Shown: positions 42,851 to 53,600 of the stretch, one piece after another | How positions within the stretch are numbered: position 1 is the stretch's first letter | Layout of the letters: every line of letters starts with the position of its first letter | Source of the DNA: Symbiodinium natans | Taxonomy: Eukaryota; Sar; Dinophyceae; Suessiales; Symbiodiniaceae | Direction: 5' to 3' | Length of the DNA: 62,000 nt | Assembly (NCBI GenBank): GCA_905221605.1 | Contig: CAJNDS010002069.1 | Coordinates: 518,529 to 580,528 of the forward strand | Translations under genes and position numbers: made by a program | Notes under the pieces: generated by a model | Told to the model about the DNA's origin: nothing | The model's database searches: none | What the model saw: only the letters and a program-made list of their open reading frames with translations

Positions 42851-44496
42851 AGAGACTCGGACCTCAAACAACCGTGTTCGGTCAGTAGTGAAAAGCAACG
42901 AACAGACGTATCGCACCTATGGCGACAAGCGTCAGAGAAACCTTAGGCTTAGCAACCTTGAAGCAGCAAGCGCTGCATATGACACACAAAAGCTACGAAA
43001 TGTACATGAGCTGCAATCAAGGACGGAGTATTCAATGGATACAGTGGCATAAATATCAAACGCAGGAAATCCTCGTCTGACAGCTGCGCAACATCGGCAG
43101 CACACCTGCGTATATGAAGCCTCCAGGTCGGACGTTGCATGTCAAAGAGGGAGCAATGTCGTAGCCCATGTAAGAGACGCCAGCTTGGATTGCCACACAG
43201 ACACGATTGCTGCGCACCATGAGGATCAGCAAAAGCACGGTGTCGCGCATTTCGCCCATCTGGAAATGGATAGGCTCACTACAAACACAGCGCCGACTAG
43301 TACAGTGACGGGAACAATATCCCGTCACACAAGACCCTGCAACAACATTTGAGCAACCCAACCGCCTGCACACACGCTGAGTTATGGCGTGAAAAAAAGA
43401 ATCACCCCGCACAGTGTGAACTGCACAGGTCTGCTCAGAGCAATGGCTGCCGCAACAGTCGACCAAGCAACCCGGAGAAGCCACTTATTACAACCTTCGT
43501 GCCTGCAAATAGATGTACGTCGAACGGCATGGTGAGCAGAGCAAGCCTGCATCACACAATGTTGCGGGTACGACGTCGTAAGACAACCAGGCGTTGCATG
43601 CCCACCGCATGCCGGGGAAGAGCACTGCTGCAACCCATTCACGCCGGAAGAAGAACCACGTCCCAAACAATCCCAAGTGTTGGAAAGCTGTTGTTGCATT
43701 TGGACTTGGTTTTGCACGACCTGGTTCAAAAGCTGCGGCAATGCCACCAACTCAGTTGAAGAAGTAACGGCTGGAGCATTGCTTGCACCGAGCGCAGACG
43801 GTAGCGGGCCACCCGGAACATTGCGAACAGGCTGCGCATTCGCATGAGGCACGCTCAACACAACTGACGCGACATTGTGCGAGCGTACGAACGCGTACGA
43901 ACAGTAAATGCTGTAGCATGCATATAGTCGTTTTGTTGTCATGAAAGCCATGACCGTGAATCCGCAGCTTTTCAGGTTCCTTGCCTAGCAGTGTAAAAAG
44001 TGCGCGATTGTATTTTGAGCCCAATACGATACCAACTGCGTAGCCCCGCGCACATTGACAGAGGGCATAGACACAGACTGGGCGCAACATTTGCAAAAAC
44101 ATCAGCTAGACGTTCGCCCGCATTCACATCGGCATCAACAGTTGGTCATGAATGAGCGAATGAACCCACCAAGTGCGTGTCTTCGGCATGATCCAAACTC
44201 GAAACAACATTGGAAGGTACAGCGAAAACAGCCCCCAAGTTGACGTTCAGGACAAGCATCCAGAGACACATGCGTCCATGCTTCGAGAAGAGGAAGCAGC
44301 AGTTCACGAGTGGGCTGCTCTTCACCGTGGAAATACACTTTCATTTCTGCAACATGATACAGAACCCCACACTTTACACGACCGCACCTCTTCCCAGAAG
44401 CAGCGGAGTCAAGTATGCGGAGCCAAACGCCCCATGAGGTTGGGCCTTCAAAACGCATGCTTGGACGACCGATCACATCAAAAGCCCCAGAATCAA

Positions 44497-45351
44497 TCAT
44501 AGATTGCACACGTTAGTTAACTGGGGCGCTACATGTGCAGACGCACCTGCATCACCACCACCAGGCTCCAGGACCCTTGGGGGAGCACCGTCGGCTGGTA
44601 CAGCCGCTACTGTGGGAATCCGAAAACAGGATTGGTAAGCCACAAAACGACATGAGTGCGAACACCGAAAAAATTGGGTCTCACGCGGTAGATGTGCGTT
44701 GCAGAGAGAACAACGTCGCCGCGCGCCAAATCGAGCAGAATTGTGGCGTGAGCAAGCATGTGGGTGCAAGACCTCAATGGTGACGAGCGAGGATGAATCA
44801 ACAGCTTCAACTGGAGCAACGACGTTGCGCACAACAGGCGGCGGCTCAGAGGCAGTGCGAGTCGAAGGAGGCTGCCGACGCGACACTACAACCGCAGCTT
44901 CAACCGCAACATCCGGGCTGAGCTCACGTTGCCATTTCTGAAATGTGTCGCTGCAGCATCCAGATTCGATGCCAGCCTGTACCCGCCAACCAAACACTTG
45001 CAGCAAGAAATCTGGCAACTGATTTGGGACATGACCATCGCTGCTCATGACACCCGGAATGATCAGCCCTAACGTTGCATCAACGTCTTGCTGACCTGCA
45101 TTGAGCTCCTGCAAAAGGTGAGCCGCTGCAGCATCGCCAGTCTGATTGAAATGTTGAACCATGGCGACATCATGCTGGCATGAGATTTGCAACAACTCTG
45201 CGTACGCCTGTGCAATGACAGTAAGGCTGACTGTATGCGCAGCCAAATGAGCAAGCGCCAAAACCTCCAGCTGTTCGATTAAGTACTTGTAAGGGGTGGA
45301 CACGAATGCCCAAAACCCTGTAAAACGATGGGACCACTTGAAAAGCGACAC
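44497..45351 (-). pseudogene. Longest ORF of the retroposed insert (Cys-rich, unidentified)
   Basis: 284 codons on the minus strand, N-terminal helical part (…IEQLEVLALAHLAAHTVSL…), a low-complexity middle, and near residues 208-245 a ZZ- or B-box-like zinc-binding pattern CSLCNAHLPRETQFFRCS-x2-C. Its start lies in one of two ~48-bp near-identical blocks (45,298-45,347 and 45,437-45,486), so the true protein probably joins the upstream frame (…CQHLSDCQNWLEVLMDATSG) across this duplication. Confidence 0.4.
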
Positions 45352-45486
45352 CCCTAAGTTAATGAACCGTTGGGTGTGCTATAGCCGTGATTTTTCCTAA
45401 AGCGACACCTACAAACATCAAGCGCGGATAAATGATGCTAAAACCCTGTAGAACGATGGAAACACTTGAAAAGCGACACCCCGGAT
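45298..45486. repeat. Duplicated 48-bp blocks
   Basis: CAAAACCCTGTAAAACGATG…AAAAGCGACACCCC at 45,310-45,355 recurs as AAAACCCTGTAGAACGATGG…AAAAGCGACACCCC at 45,440-45,482 (cores quoted), with a third partial AAAGCGACACC between them. On the coding strand both read GVSLFK…HR-T-GF, so the 139-bp segment between is an insertion with a long duplication. Confidence 0.75.
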
Positions 45487-46711
45487 GTTGCGTCCATTAG
45501 CACCTCGAGCCAGTTTTGGCAGTCGCTCAAATGTTGACAGACGTCAGCAACCGCTCGACTCCATGCTTCAACGGCCCGAGGACGTAGCAAGTTTGCCGCA
45601 TGCAGCAGCACAGGACAATACAAGTACGAGTTCGTCGACTCGTCATTTGCAAACGGAGGCAAAGCAGTCAGAAAGCAACGAATCAACATCCTCAGCTTGA
45701 CCACGCGCAATCAAGTTCTGTGGGGTCAGATTCCCCGCACATCCAAGTAAACACGCCTTGTTGGAAATCAATGCTCAGCCGGCAACCCATGCCCAGCCCA
45801 TGCCCATGCCACACGAATGTCCATCACGGAGCATTCGCAACATGCCATCGTTCTGGCTAAACGTGCGGCAACAGCAATTGCAGACCCAATCACCAACCCA
45901 GGCTACAACCCTACGGCATCCATGCAGTCTCATACACCTGCTCTGGAGCCCATTCCGTGCGACGACTCCTTGCAGCAATGTCGACAGTAAGGAGGCGTTC
46001 ACAACACAACAAAACAAGGTCGTTTGGCTCAATTGGCATAGCTGGCTCTTCAAATGCAACTGCCTGAGAAGGTCCTCGTTGCCAGTTGCGTGCGATTTCC
46101 ACACCATTGGCGTGGCACGCACTCTCAAGCTGCAAGTCTGCACTGGGGCCCGGCCACCGGCGTCGACAATGCGGACAACATGGGCGATTGTTGCTCAACC
46201 GCAGCTGAAAGCACAATTCAGGTGAAGCCTCATTTGACATGGGCACGGCCAACTCCAAACGGGTTCGTTCCCATCCCCGATGTTGCAAAACAGATCGGGC
46301 ACGCGGGGGATTCGCTCTCACGAGCAGAAGTCCCAACAGCAACATCCAAATCTGAAGCCATGCATCGTGCAGGGGTCGCATCACCAACGCGTGGCTCAAT
46401 TGCCTGGGCAGTAGACACGCGATCTGCATCAGAAGTACACGCACGTTCTCGAGTGCTATGAACATTGGAGGTGGCCCGGCCGGGCGTTCCAGTTCGAGCA
46501 CGTCTCGAGATGATGGGTGTTCGCGACACATCACGCGGCATTTTAGGTTGCCACACCAGCAGCTGACAATGCCCTCAACAGAGGGTGTCGTAAACCATGG
46601 GCTTCCACACAACGGCGCGTCCAATACAGCAACAAGACCAACTATCCAAACATGCTAATCATGCAAATCGAAACCCATATGTCTCTCAGTATCTCACATC
46701 GGCTCGAAGAC

Positions 46712-46740
46712 CTTGAGCCAAAATGGCTTGAGCCAACAAG
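46712..46740 (-). promoter_or_regulatory. Tandem relict dinoflagellate spliced leaders
   Basis: The minus strand reads TTGGCTCAAG|CCATTTTGGCTCAAG|G. The second unit matches 15 of 15 bases of the leader core (17 of 17 counting the preceding AG), and the first is a degraded leader end. The join at AG|CCATTTT is exactly where a relict leader is re-used as a trans-splice acceptor, the reported signature of repeated mRNA recycling. It sits at the very edge of the insert 42,851-46,739. Confidence 0.85.
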
Positions 46741-49079
46741 CGGAACATTTCAGACAGGCCTGTGCCCCGTTCCAATACGCGCTCAGCCCGCGCGCGGGCC
46801 CCGAGGCCCTGGTGCGTGCGTTGCGGGCTGCCACGGAATCGGACCCCCGTACGACCATCTTGAGCTGTCCCTGCCCATCTCCAGCACCGCGAACCTTGAC
46901 GGAGACGCGCCTCTCCTGAGCGACGTCCTCGCTGACTCGGCTGAATCGCCGCCGCTCGCCTCTCGCTTGGGGTGAGCCCGGGTCGGTGGTTATAGGCGGG
47001 TTGTGGGTTCGGTAGGGCTCGGTGGTCTGCTGCACTGGGACCGCGATCGGACGCTGGAAAAAAGGGTGCGGGGAAAAAAAAGAAAGCATAGACGGCGCGG
47101 GGGCACACGACCACATCTCCCGGGCCAGCATGCTTGACGGCTTACGCGATGATGCGCTCTCGGGCCTGCTCCCTTTCGCCGCTTTGTTCTATGCCCGCCG
47201 CAGCCGCTACCTCTATTACATTCTATTACGATGCCTCTGGGCAAGCTCACGAGGTGCTGCAGGGGGAGGGCGGGGAACAAGGGGATCCGTTGAAGCCGGG
47301 GCTGTACGCGTTCGGCCAGCACACAGCGCTCACCCACCTACACGTGCAGCTCCAGCCCGGCTTCTTGCAAAGCTCCGTTGCCTCGGCAAAACCATCCTCA
47401 GCCAGGAAGAAGTTGCTGGTCCTGACAGCAGTGGTTTTCAATTCTTTCGCTGGGATTCTATCATCCTGTCACCTCTGGAGCTTGGGTGGAGGAGGGCAAC
47501 TACTGAGCTCGAAGTGCTGCGCGCGGCCCGGACGTGCCTGCCGAGGCATGCCAATGTACAAATCCACCTCGGCAAGACCAGGGCCTGGAACCCCGCAGGG
47601 GAGGAGCCTGCTGGCTTAGTCGCGGCGATCCCGCTTGCGGAGGACGGTTCATCGTGCTGGCGCACTGGAGCTCACCAGTGGCGCAGCAGGGACTGGTCGT
47701 CCTGGGCAGTCCAGTTGGCACCCGCAAGTTCGTCGCAGCAAAGCTTGAGGAAACCCGCGTCAAACACGAGGCCTTGTCCTTTGCGGAAGCGCACGACGCT
47801 GCAGTGATACAGTGCCTGCATGGGCAGGCTGCTCTCAGGGGCGAAATGGGCGGATGACGCGCTTGTTTTTACCCCGACCGGCATGCAACGGGCGCACCTC
47901 CCGCTGCGCATGGGGGGTATGGGGCTGCCGTCGGCCAAGGCGCATCGGCACGCAGGATGCCGGCCTCTTGGGCGGACACCGTCGGGGCGCTCCGGGAATT
48001 TCATCCGCAGATGCTGGCGAACCTGTTGCGCCCGATGCTGGGTGAGGTTGCCGCCATGCCGCCCAGTACCCGGCAGGCCGAGTACGCGGCGGAATGGATC
48101 GTTCACAGGGTTTTGCCGCGCCTACGTGGGCATCCCTGCTGTATGGTGCCGCAACGCCGCACGGGGCTGACGCGGACGAAGGAGGTTCGGTGGCCATGCA
48201 TAAAGGCTGGCAGCGTTGTGCTGGGGCCGCAGCGGAGACGCGCGCGCTCGAGATTTTTTTTTCAGACCTCGACTCGGCATCGCGAGCGCTGCTGCTCTCC
48301 CAGTGCGGTCCCGGCGCGAGCTGCGCCATAACTGTGTTGCCCACGGGACCGGACTTCACAGTACCCAGCGACGAGTTCCGGATTCTGCTCTTGCGCCGCC
48401 TTCGCATGCCGCGACCGCTGGCGCCCCAACGATGCCGCTGCGGGGGGGCGTTGGACGAGTATGGGGACCACAGGTCGGCGTGCTGTGTGCGCTCAGGTGG
48501 GGATGCTGGTGCAGCGAGCTGGGCCGCTGGAGCGAGCCGCGGCCCGCATCTGCCGAGAGGCCGGGGCACGCGTCGCTGCGAACACAGCGTTGCGCGACTT
48601 GAACCAAAAAAAAAAAACCTGGACCTCCCCGCCGGCGATGCACGGCGCATCGAGGTTGTGGCCAACGGCATGCCCATTTGGCGAGGGGTGCAGGTGGCTG
48701 TCGACACTACACCCGTCAGCCGGTCCAGCGCAACGGACGAGCGCGCCCAGGGTGCGATGTGCCGGGAATGGCGCTCCAGCAAGCGGCTGCACGTAAGCGA
48801 CGCACGTACCCCGAGCTGCGCCCCGACAGCCGCGGCCGATGTCGCCTCGTCGTGTTCGGACTGGAGGTGGGCGGCCGCTTCGGAGCGGAGGTGCTCGGCT
48901 TCATACGGCGCTTGGCGCGGGCGCGCGGCGCGACGCTCGCCGATGGACGGGTCTCTCGCGGGCGGCACTGAGAGCCCACGCGGCCACGTTGCTGGAGCTG
49001 CCGGTGCGCCCCGTAATCGACGCCAGTAACTGGCGCCGAAAGCCGGTCGGCGAGCTTCTGGCGGAGCTGCCGTAGTGCC
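46740..49079 (+). pseudogene. LINE ORF, 3' half (RT palm to C-terminus)
   Basis: It resumes with FRQACAPFQYALSPRAG, then motif A as DGAGAHDHISRASMLD (~47,085-47,132) and QGEGGEQGDPLKPGLYAFGQ (~47,258-47,320). The FLDD-type motif C expected about 45 codons later is not present in any frame. HANVQIHLGKTRAWNPAG, QQGLVVLGSPVGTRKFV and AHLPLRMGGMGLPS follow. The C-terminal part has CRCGGALDEYGDHRSACC (~48,436-48,490) and RRIEVVANGMPIW plus RCRLVVFGLEVGGRFGAEVL, probably the element's nuclease. At least six frame changes: inactive. Confidence 0.85.
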
Positions 49080-49419
49080 GACCAGACTGCATTCGCGCAG
49101 GCACAAATAGGCGTGAGGAAAAAAAAACCTCCGGATTTCGGGAACGACTCGGCTTTAAGACTTGCAGCTATCCTCCTTCAGGGAACCATCGGCTGAGCAC
49201 GCTGCCCAACCGCATTCGGGCTCAGGTGGGGAAGTGTTGCGGCAGGTTGTAGCGCGCCCATGGAGGGAGCGGCAGCTGACCTCCCGGACCTTGAGGAGAG
49301 GGAATCCTGGAGTTAAGAGCCATCGCCATCGGTTTATATTCTTGCATACAGAATCATTCAGAATGATGAGAGAAAAAATAATAGACATGAGAAACAAATG
49401 AAAAGATAAACATATTTTT

Positions 49420-49438
49420 ATGTATAGGGGGATGTATA

Positions 49439-49483
<45 letters not shown>

Positions 49484-50000
49484 GTGTCTGTGTCTGTGTC
49501 TGTGTCTGTGTCTGTGTCTGTGTCTGTGTCTGTGTATGTGTCTGTGTATGTATATGTGTGTGTATGTGTATGTCGCTGTGTCTGTGTGCGTCTGTGTCTG
49601 TGTCTATGTCAATGTCTATGCATATGTATCTGTAAAGTGTATGTGTGCGTGTACGTGTACGTGTATGTGTACGTGTACGTGTATGTGTATGTGTATGTGT
49701 ATGTGGGTAGGTATGTATGTATGTATGTAGGTAATGTATGTCTGTATGTATGTATGTATGTATGTATGTATGTATGTATGTATGTATGTATGTATGTATG
49801 TATGTATGTATGTGTGTGTATGTGTGTGTATGTGTGTGTGTATGTGTGTATGTGTGTATGTGTGTATGTGTGTATGTGTGTATGTGTGTATGTGTGCATG
49901 TGTGCATGTGTGCATGTGTGCATGTGTGCATGTGTGCATGTGTGCATGTGTGCATGTGTGCATGTGTGTCTGTGTGTCTGTGTGTCTGTGTGTCTGTCTG
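49420..50000. repeat. TGTATG/TGTCTG/TATG microsatellite
   Basis: About 580 bp of (TGTATG)n, (TGTCTG)n, (TATG)n and (TGCATG)n blocks. It is open in all plus frames and in several minus frames, giving long Cys/Val/Met/Tyr or His/Thr ORFs that are not genes. Confidence 0.95.
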
Positions 50001-50344
50001 CCGCTCCCGCCCCCCCTCTGTGGTGTGGAACATGTTGTGCCCTGAAACGACAGGCAACCATCTCATTGTATCGGGAGGGGGGGAATCGAAAGCAAACAGA
50101 AAAAGAAAAGCTAATCACGAACATGGGTTGAAGAGGAAGGTCAAGGGGGGGGGGCGGGGCGAGAGGGGGACACTCGGGTCCCAGGGCCCGACCACATGTG
50201 GTGCAGTGTTGCCCCAGTCCCCACTCCGCCAAAATAAGGTGTCCTGCAAGTGCATCAGGCGCGCGCAACCCCATGACCAGTGACCAGAGTAAGCATCTCC
50301 TATCTTCTGCTCTTGTTGTAGAATCCTCGAGCAAAGTTGGTGTA

Positions 50345-50482
50345 TAAACCCTATAAACCCCATAAATCCTGTTAACCCTCTAAACCCTGTAAACCCTGTA
50401 AGAATGCGTAAGCCGGTAAACCCTGTAAACCCTGTAAGAATGCGTAAGCCGGTAAACCCTGTAAACCCTGTAAACCCCTTTC
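50345..50482. repeat. Variant array AACCCTGTAA with 42-bp duplication
   Basis: Units of AACCCTGTA instead of CCCTAAA; a block containing AAGAATGCGTAAGCCGGTAA is repeated twice. It lies directly upstream of the first exon I assign to the RND gene. Confidence 0.85.
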
Positions 50483-50502
50483 AACCCTGTAAACCCTGTG
50501 AG

Positions 50503-50660
50503 GAGACCGCCAGGGCCCATGGCGTTGAGTTTGAGTCGGAGCAAGCTGCAGAACAGGCCGCGGGAGTCGATACACGACGTGCTTGTCCCTTGTCCAGCCC
50601 TAAACCCCTATAGACCCTAGAAACCCTATCAACACTATAAACCCTATAAAACCCTACCAC

Positions 50661-50691
<31 letters not shown>

Positions 50692-53600
50692 AAAAAAACC
50701 ACGGCCAGCAGAAAGCTGAAGTCCAGTTTTTGAAGGCGGTGGTTGATGTCAAGGAGGGAGACGAGGAAGCGGAGGCCGACAAAGCACGCTGGGAGGCCAT
50801 GTTCCAGCACGCGGATCCTGGTGCTTCCCATGGGCCCTTCCATGCCTGCCTTGACTTCTGTGATCACTTAAGCGAGCCTTAGTCATAGTTGGGTACCGCT
50901 TTGCATTTTTCAGGGTACTTAAACCCAAAAAGGAATAGAACTAATGTTTAAATATTATCCCTACCATGAACTAGGAGAAGATCCGCAACGAGATTGAGAC
51001 AACGTTTGCCCACATGGGTCTCCTTCTGGCTGATCACGCCCTCAAATTTTGCTTTGCAGGAATCGCTTTCGCCTTGCTTTGCATGACAGGGCTGCCATTT
51101 GTCAAGTTCGAAAGGGACGTCAACGAGATGACGCTAGAGCAAAACTCACAAACTTCAAAGGACTACTTTGAAGGAGAAGACATCTTCAAGACATCCCTGC
51201 CAGAACTGGATCGTCGTCTGGCAGTCTTGTACTCAGTGCCAGAGGGCAAGAACCTGCTGGATTCACCATATTATGAGCAAGCGCTTGCAATTCACCATGA
51301 AATTCTGACAAATGTGACTTCCAAAGTGCACGACGAGGCATACCCCAAGCATTGCAATCGCTTCTTCGACAACCCAAATGAGTCGTGCATTGTTTTTTGC
51401 CCGCTCGATCTTCATTACCAGGTTCAGCTGCACCGAGGACTTTGTCATAGTGGGATAACATGTTACATTTTTAAGGGTACTTAAACTCAATAAGAATAAA
51501 ATTTTAAATTTTTATTAAACCAGAGGAGGGCGCGGCTTTCGCAACTCGACCTATGCCATGATGGGGGCGCGGGCACGTGTCGAGCAGAACCTGGATCCAG
51601 TGGATGACCATGGGCATTTCGAATATACGGACAGCTTCATGTGTAGGTACGAGTCCCTGTCGGATGATTGGAAAGTGGGAGGTGTCCTCTGGGTAGGGGA
51701 ACATCGCAAAACGTCCTCATCCGATGTGAGGGTCTCAGCTCATAGCGCGGCCTTTGGATACGAGGAAGCGCTGCGAGGTACCTTCATGGAGGCTCCTCTG
51801 TTTCTGATCGGAGGGGTGTTGGTGTGGCTCTTCTGCGGTTTTGCGATGTACTTCATCAACTTCGAGAACCACTCGTGGTGCAATGCCACGAACTGGTTCA
51901 CGGCGACGATGTGCATTGCCAGCGCAGTGCTTGCGGTGATGGCTGCGGTGGGCCTGGCAGGCTTCTTGACGGTGCAGGGGCTGAGGCTTACAGCTTCGTC
52001 TCTCTATGTGTCCTTCTTGATCTTGGGCATTGCTGTTGACGATATGATGATTTTGGCCGGACTCTTCTTCGAGGCTCCCAAGGATCACTCCTTGGCTGAG
52101 AGGCTTGCGGCCAGCTTCGGCTCGGCAGCAGCATCCATCACCCTCACCAGTGTCACCACTTTGGCTGGCTTTCTGGCCGGGAGCGCCGTGGACATGATTT
52201 GGATTAGTTCCTTCACCCAAGTGGGGGCACTTGCAGTCCTTGCGGACTATGTGATCCAACTCACTTTCTTCGCAGGTGCCTTTGCCGCGTTTCAGCGAGG
52301 CTTTGGCAAGCTGGACAGATCTACGAAAGATCGAGGCCACGCTCATTCCGCCTTGGAGAAGTATGCCAGGTGGTCGGCCCACAGTGGAGCATGCAAGGCC
52401 ATCACGCTGTTTCTGTTCATCGTGCTGCTGTTCGTGTCTCTCTATGGAACACAGAGCTTAGAGGCGTCCTTTCATCTCAAGGTGCAGATGCCTGATGATT
52501 CACACTACCATGTCTTCATGCAGGATGGCGTGGAGTACATGGGAGAGTTCGGGCAAAATATGGTGTACTTGATGATGGAACACCAAGTTCTCCCAGGCCC
52601 CGATGTTCTCAGAGCCACAGCGGAGTATGCACAGCGCATCCGAGAGCTGAATGGCCAGAAGCCCTACCTAGCAGCTTCAACAGACTGGACGGTGGCGATG
52701 CAGCTGTGGATGGCAATCCAGCCTCTTCCAGAGCCTTGGTAGCCCAGTGCTGCCCTTTTCCTTTTTTTTTTGGGTTCGGGTTCCCTTGTAAAGTAACCAA
52801 CCAAAACAGGGGGGTGCCCTTATGATGGTATGGCTACTGGGCTACTGAGGAGCGCTTGCGAGTGCGCACGAACGCCACAGCATTCGGTGCAGCAATCGAA
52901 GAGGCATTGGATGGCACCCTTCGAAATCAATACGGAGGACTAGTAGGGAATGAGGAATAAGGTACTCGTACCCCCAAATCCCCCCCAAATACTTTTTAAG
53001 GGATGAGTCCTTGCTAACCAACAGTAAGAATACAGAGGATTGGCGAAACAGTTTCAAGACGTTGGCGTGGCCTATGCTTCAAGTGGCCTGGCAGTGCAAG
53101 CGGCGCTGGCCGAGATAGCTGGCATGGCTCAAGACCTACACCTGGGCCCACACCAATCGCTTGCAAGCGCAAGGCCCACCCTGCATGCAGTCCAGGTTGC
53201 CCTCAACACAACTCGTCACGCCTATGGCAACTTTACTCAAGACCTCGGCTTGACCCTGCAGACTCTACTGGGCGACGCGCTCGCCCACATCGACGCTGCG
53301 GCGGATGCGTATGACGCCGGACCTGCCAACTTCTCGGCAGCCGAGGCTTTTCTGCAACAGGCTGCTGCCACCTTCGCGTCGCCCACTCCCGTGGCTACAT
53401 TGAATTGCACAGCCATTGACCATCTGGAGGAGGTAGCAACACAACTTCTCCAGTCAATCTATGCTTTCAACTCCTCTTTGCAGGTGCGGACTCAGCGAAC
53501 TGTGGCTGCTTTGAGGCTTGCAGCTACAAGCTTCCACAATGCTTTGTCAAGTGATGATCGGCTCCTGGCGAAGTATAGCCTGCAGTTCGGGCAACGAGAG

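Larger units (their letters stand above)
42851..46739 (-). mobile_element. 3.9-kb retroposed mRNA inserted in the LINE
   Basis: On the minus strand the insert starts (at 46,739) with two tandem relict spliced leaders and runs to 42,851. GCGGAG (42,845-42,850) and GCGGAA (46,740-46,745) flank it as a 5-6 bp target-site duplication; removing the insert and one copy rejoins the RT reading …QQFAE|HFRQACAPFQYALS…. No poly(A) is visible at the 3' end. The interior has minus-strand coding character broken by frameshifts: a RING-like pattern (PACPICF … CCPHCRRRW) at ~46,030-46,300, a Cys-rich CSLCN…FFRCSHSCRF segment at ~44,620-44,720 and other Cys-rich stretches at ~43,100-43,900. I do not recognise the parent gene. 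Confidence 0.7.
41975..49128 (+). mobile_element. Non-LTR (LINE) retrotransposon, interrupted and decayed
   Basis: One element read in two halves, 41,975-42,850 and 46,740-49,128, around a 3.9-kb insert. The coding order is N-terminal region, reverse transcriptase, then a C-terminal Cys/His motif and nuclease-like domain. Frameshifts are numerous. The 3' end is probably the A-run at 49,121-49,128; the 5' end is not defined. Confidence 0.85.

Noticed and set aside
47835-49106. 423-codon minus-strand ORF
   Set aside because: GC-rich antisense shadow of the LINE ORF, whose plus-strand frames carry recognisable motifs.
49420-50334. Very long Cys/Val/Tyr-rich (plus) and His/Thr-rich (minus) ORFs
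   Set aside because: They are translations of the TG/TATG/TGCATG microsatellite, open in several frames at once.
50390-50470. CRISPR-like direct repeats
   Set aside because: Only two copies of a 42-bp unit inside a degenerate telomere-type array in a eukaryotic genome; no spacers or cas genes.
52739-52740. GT donor at the end of RND exon 4
   Set aside because: Joining from here to the 53,036 acceptor creates a TGA stop; GC at 52,733 keeps the frame.
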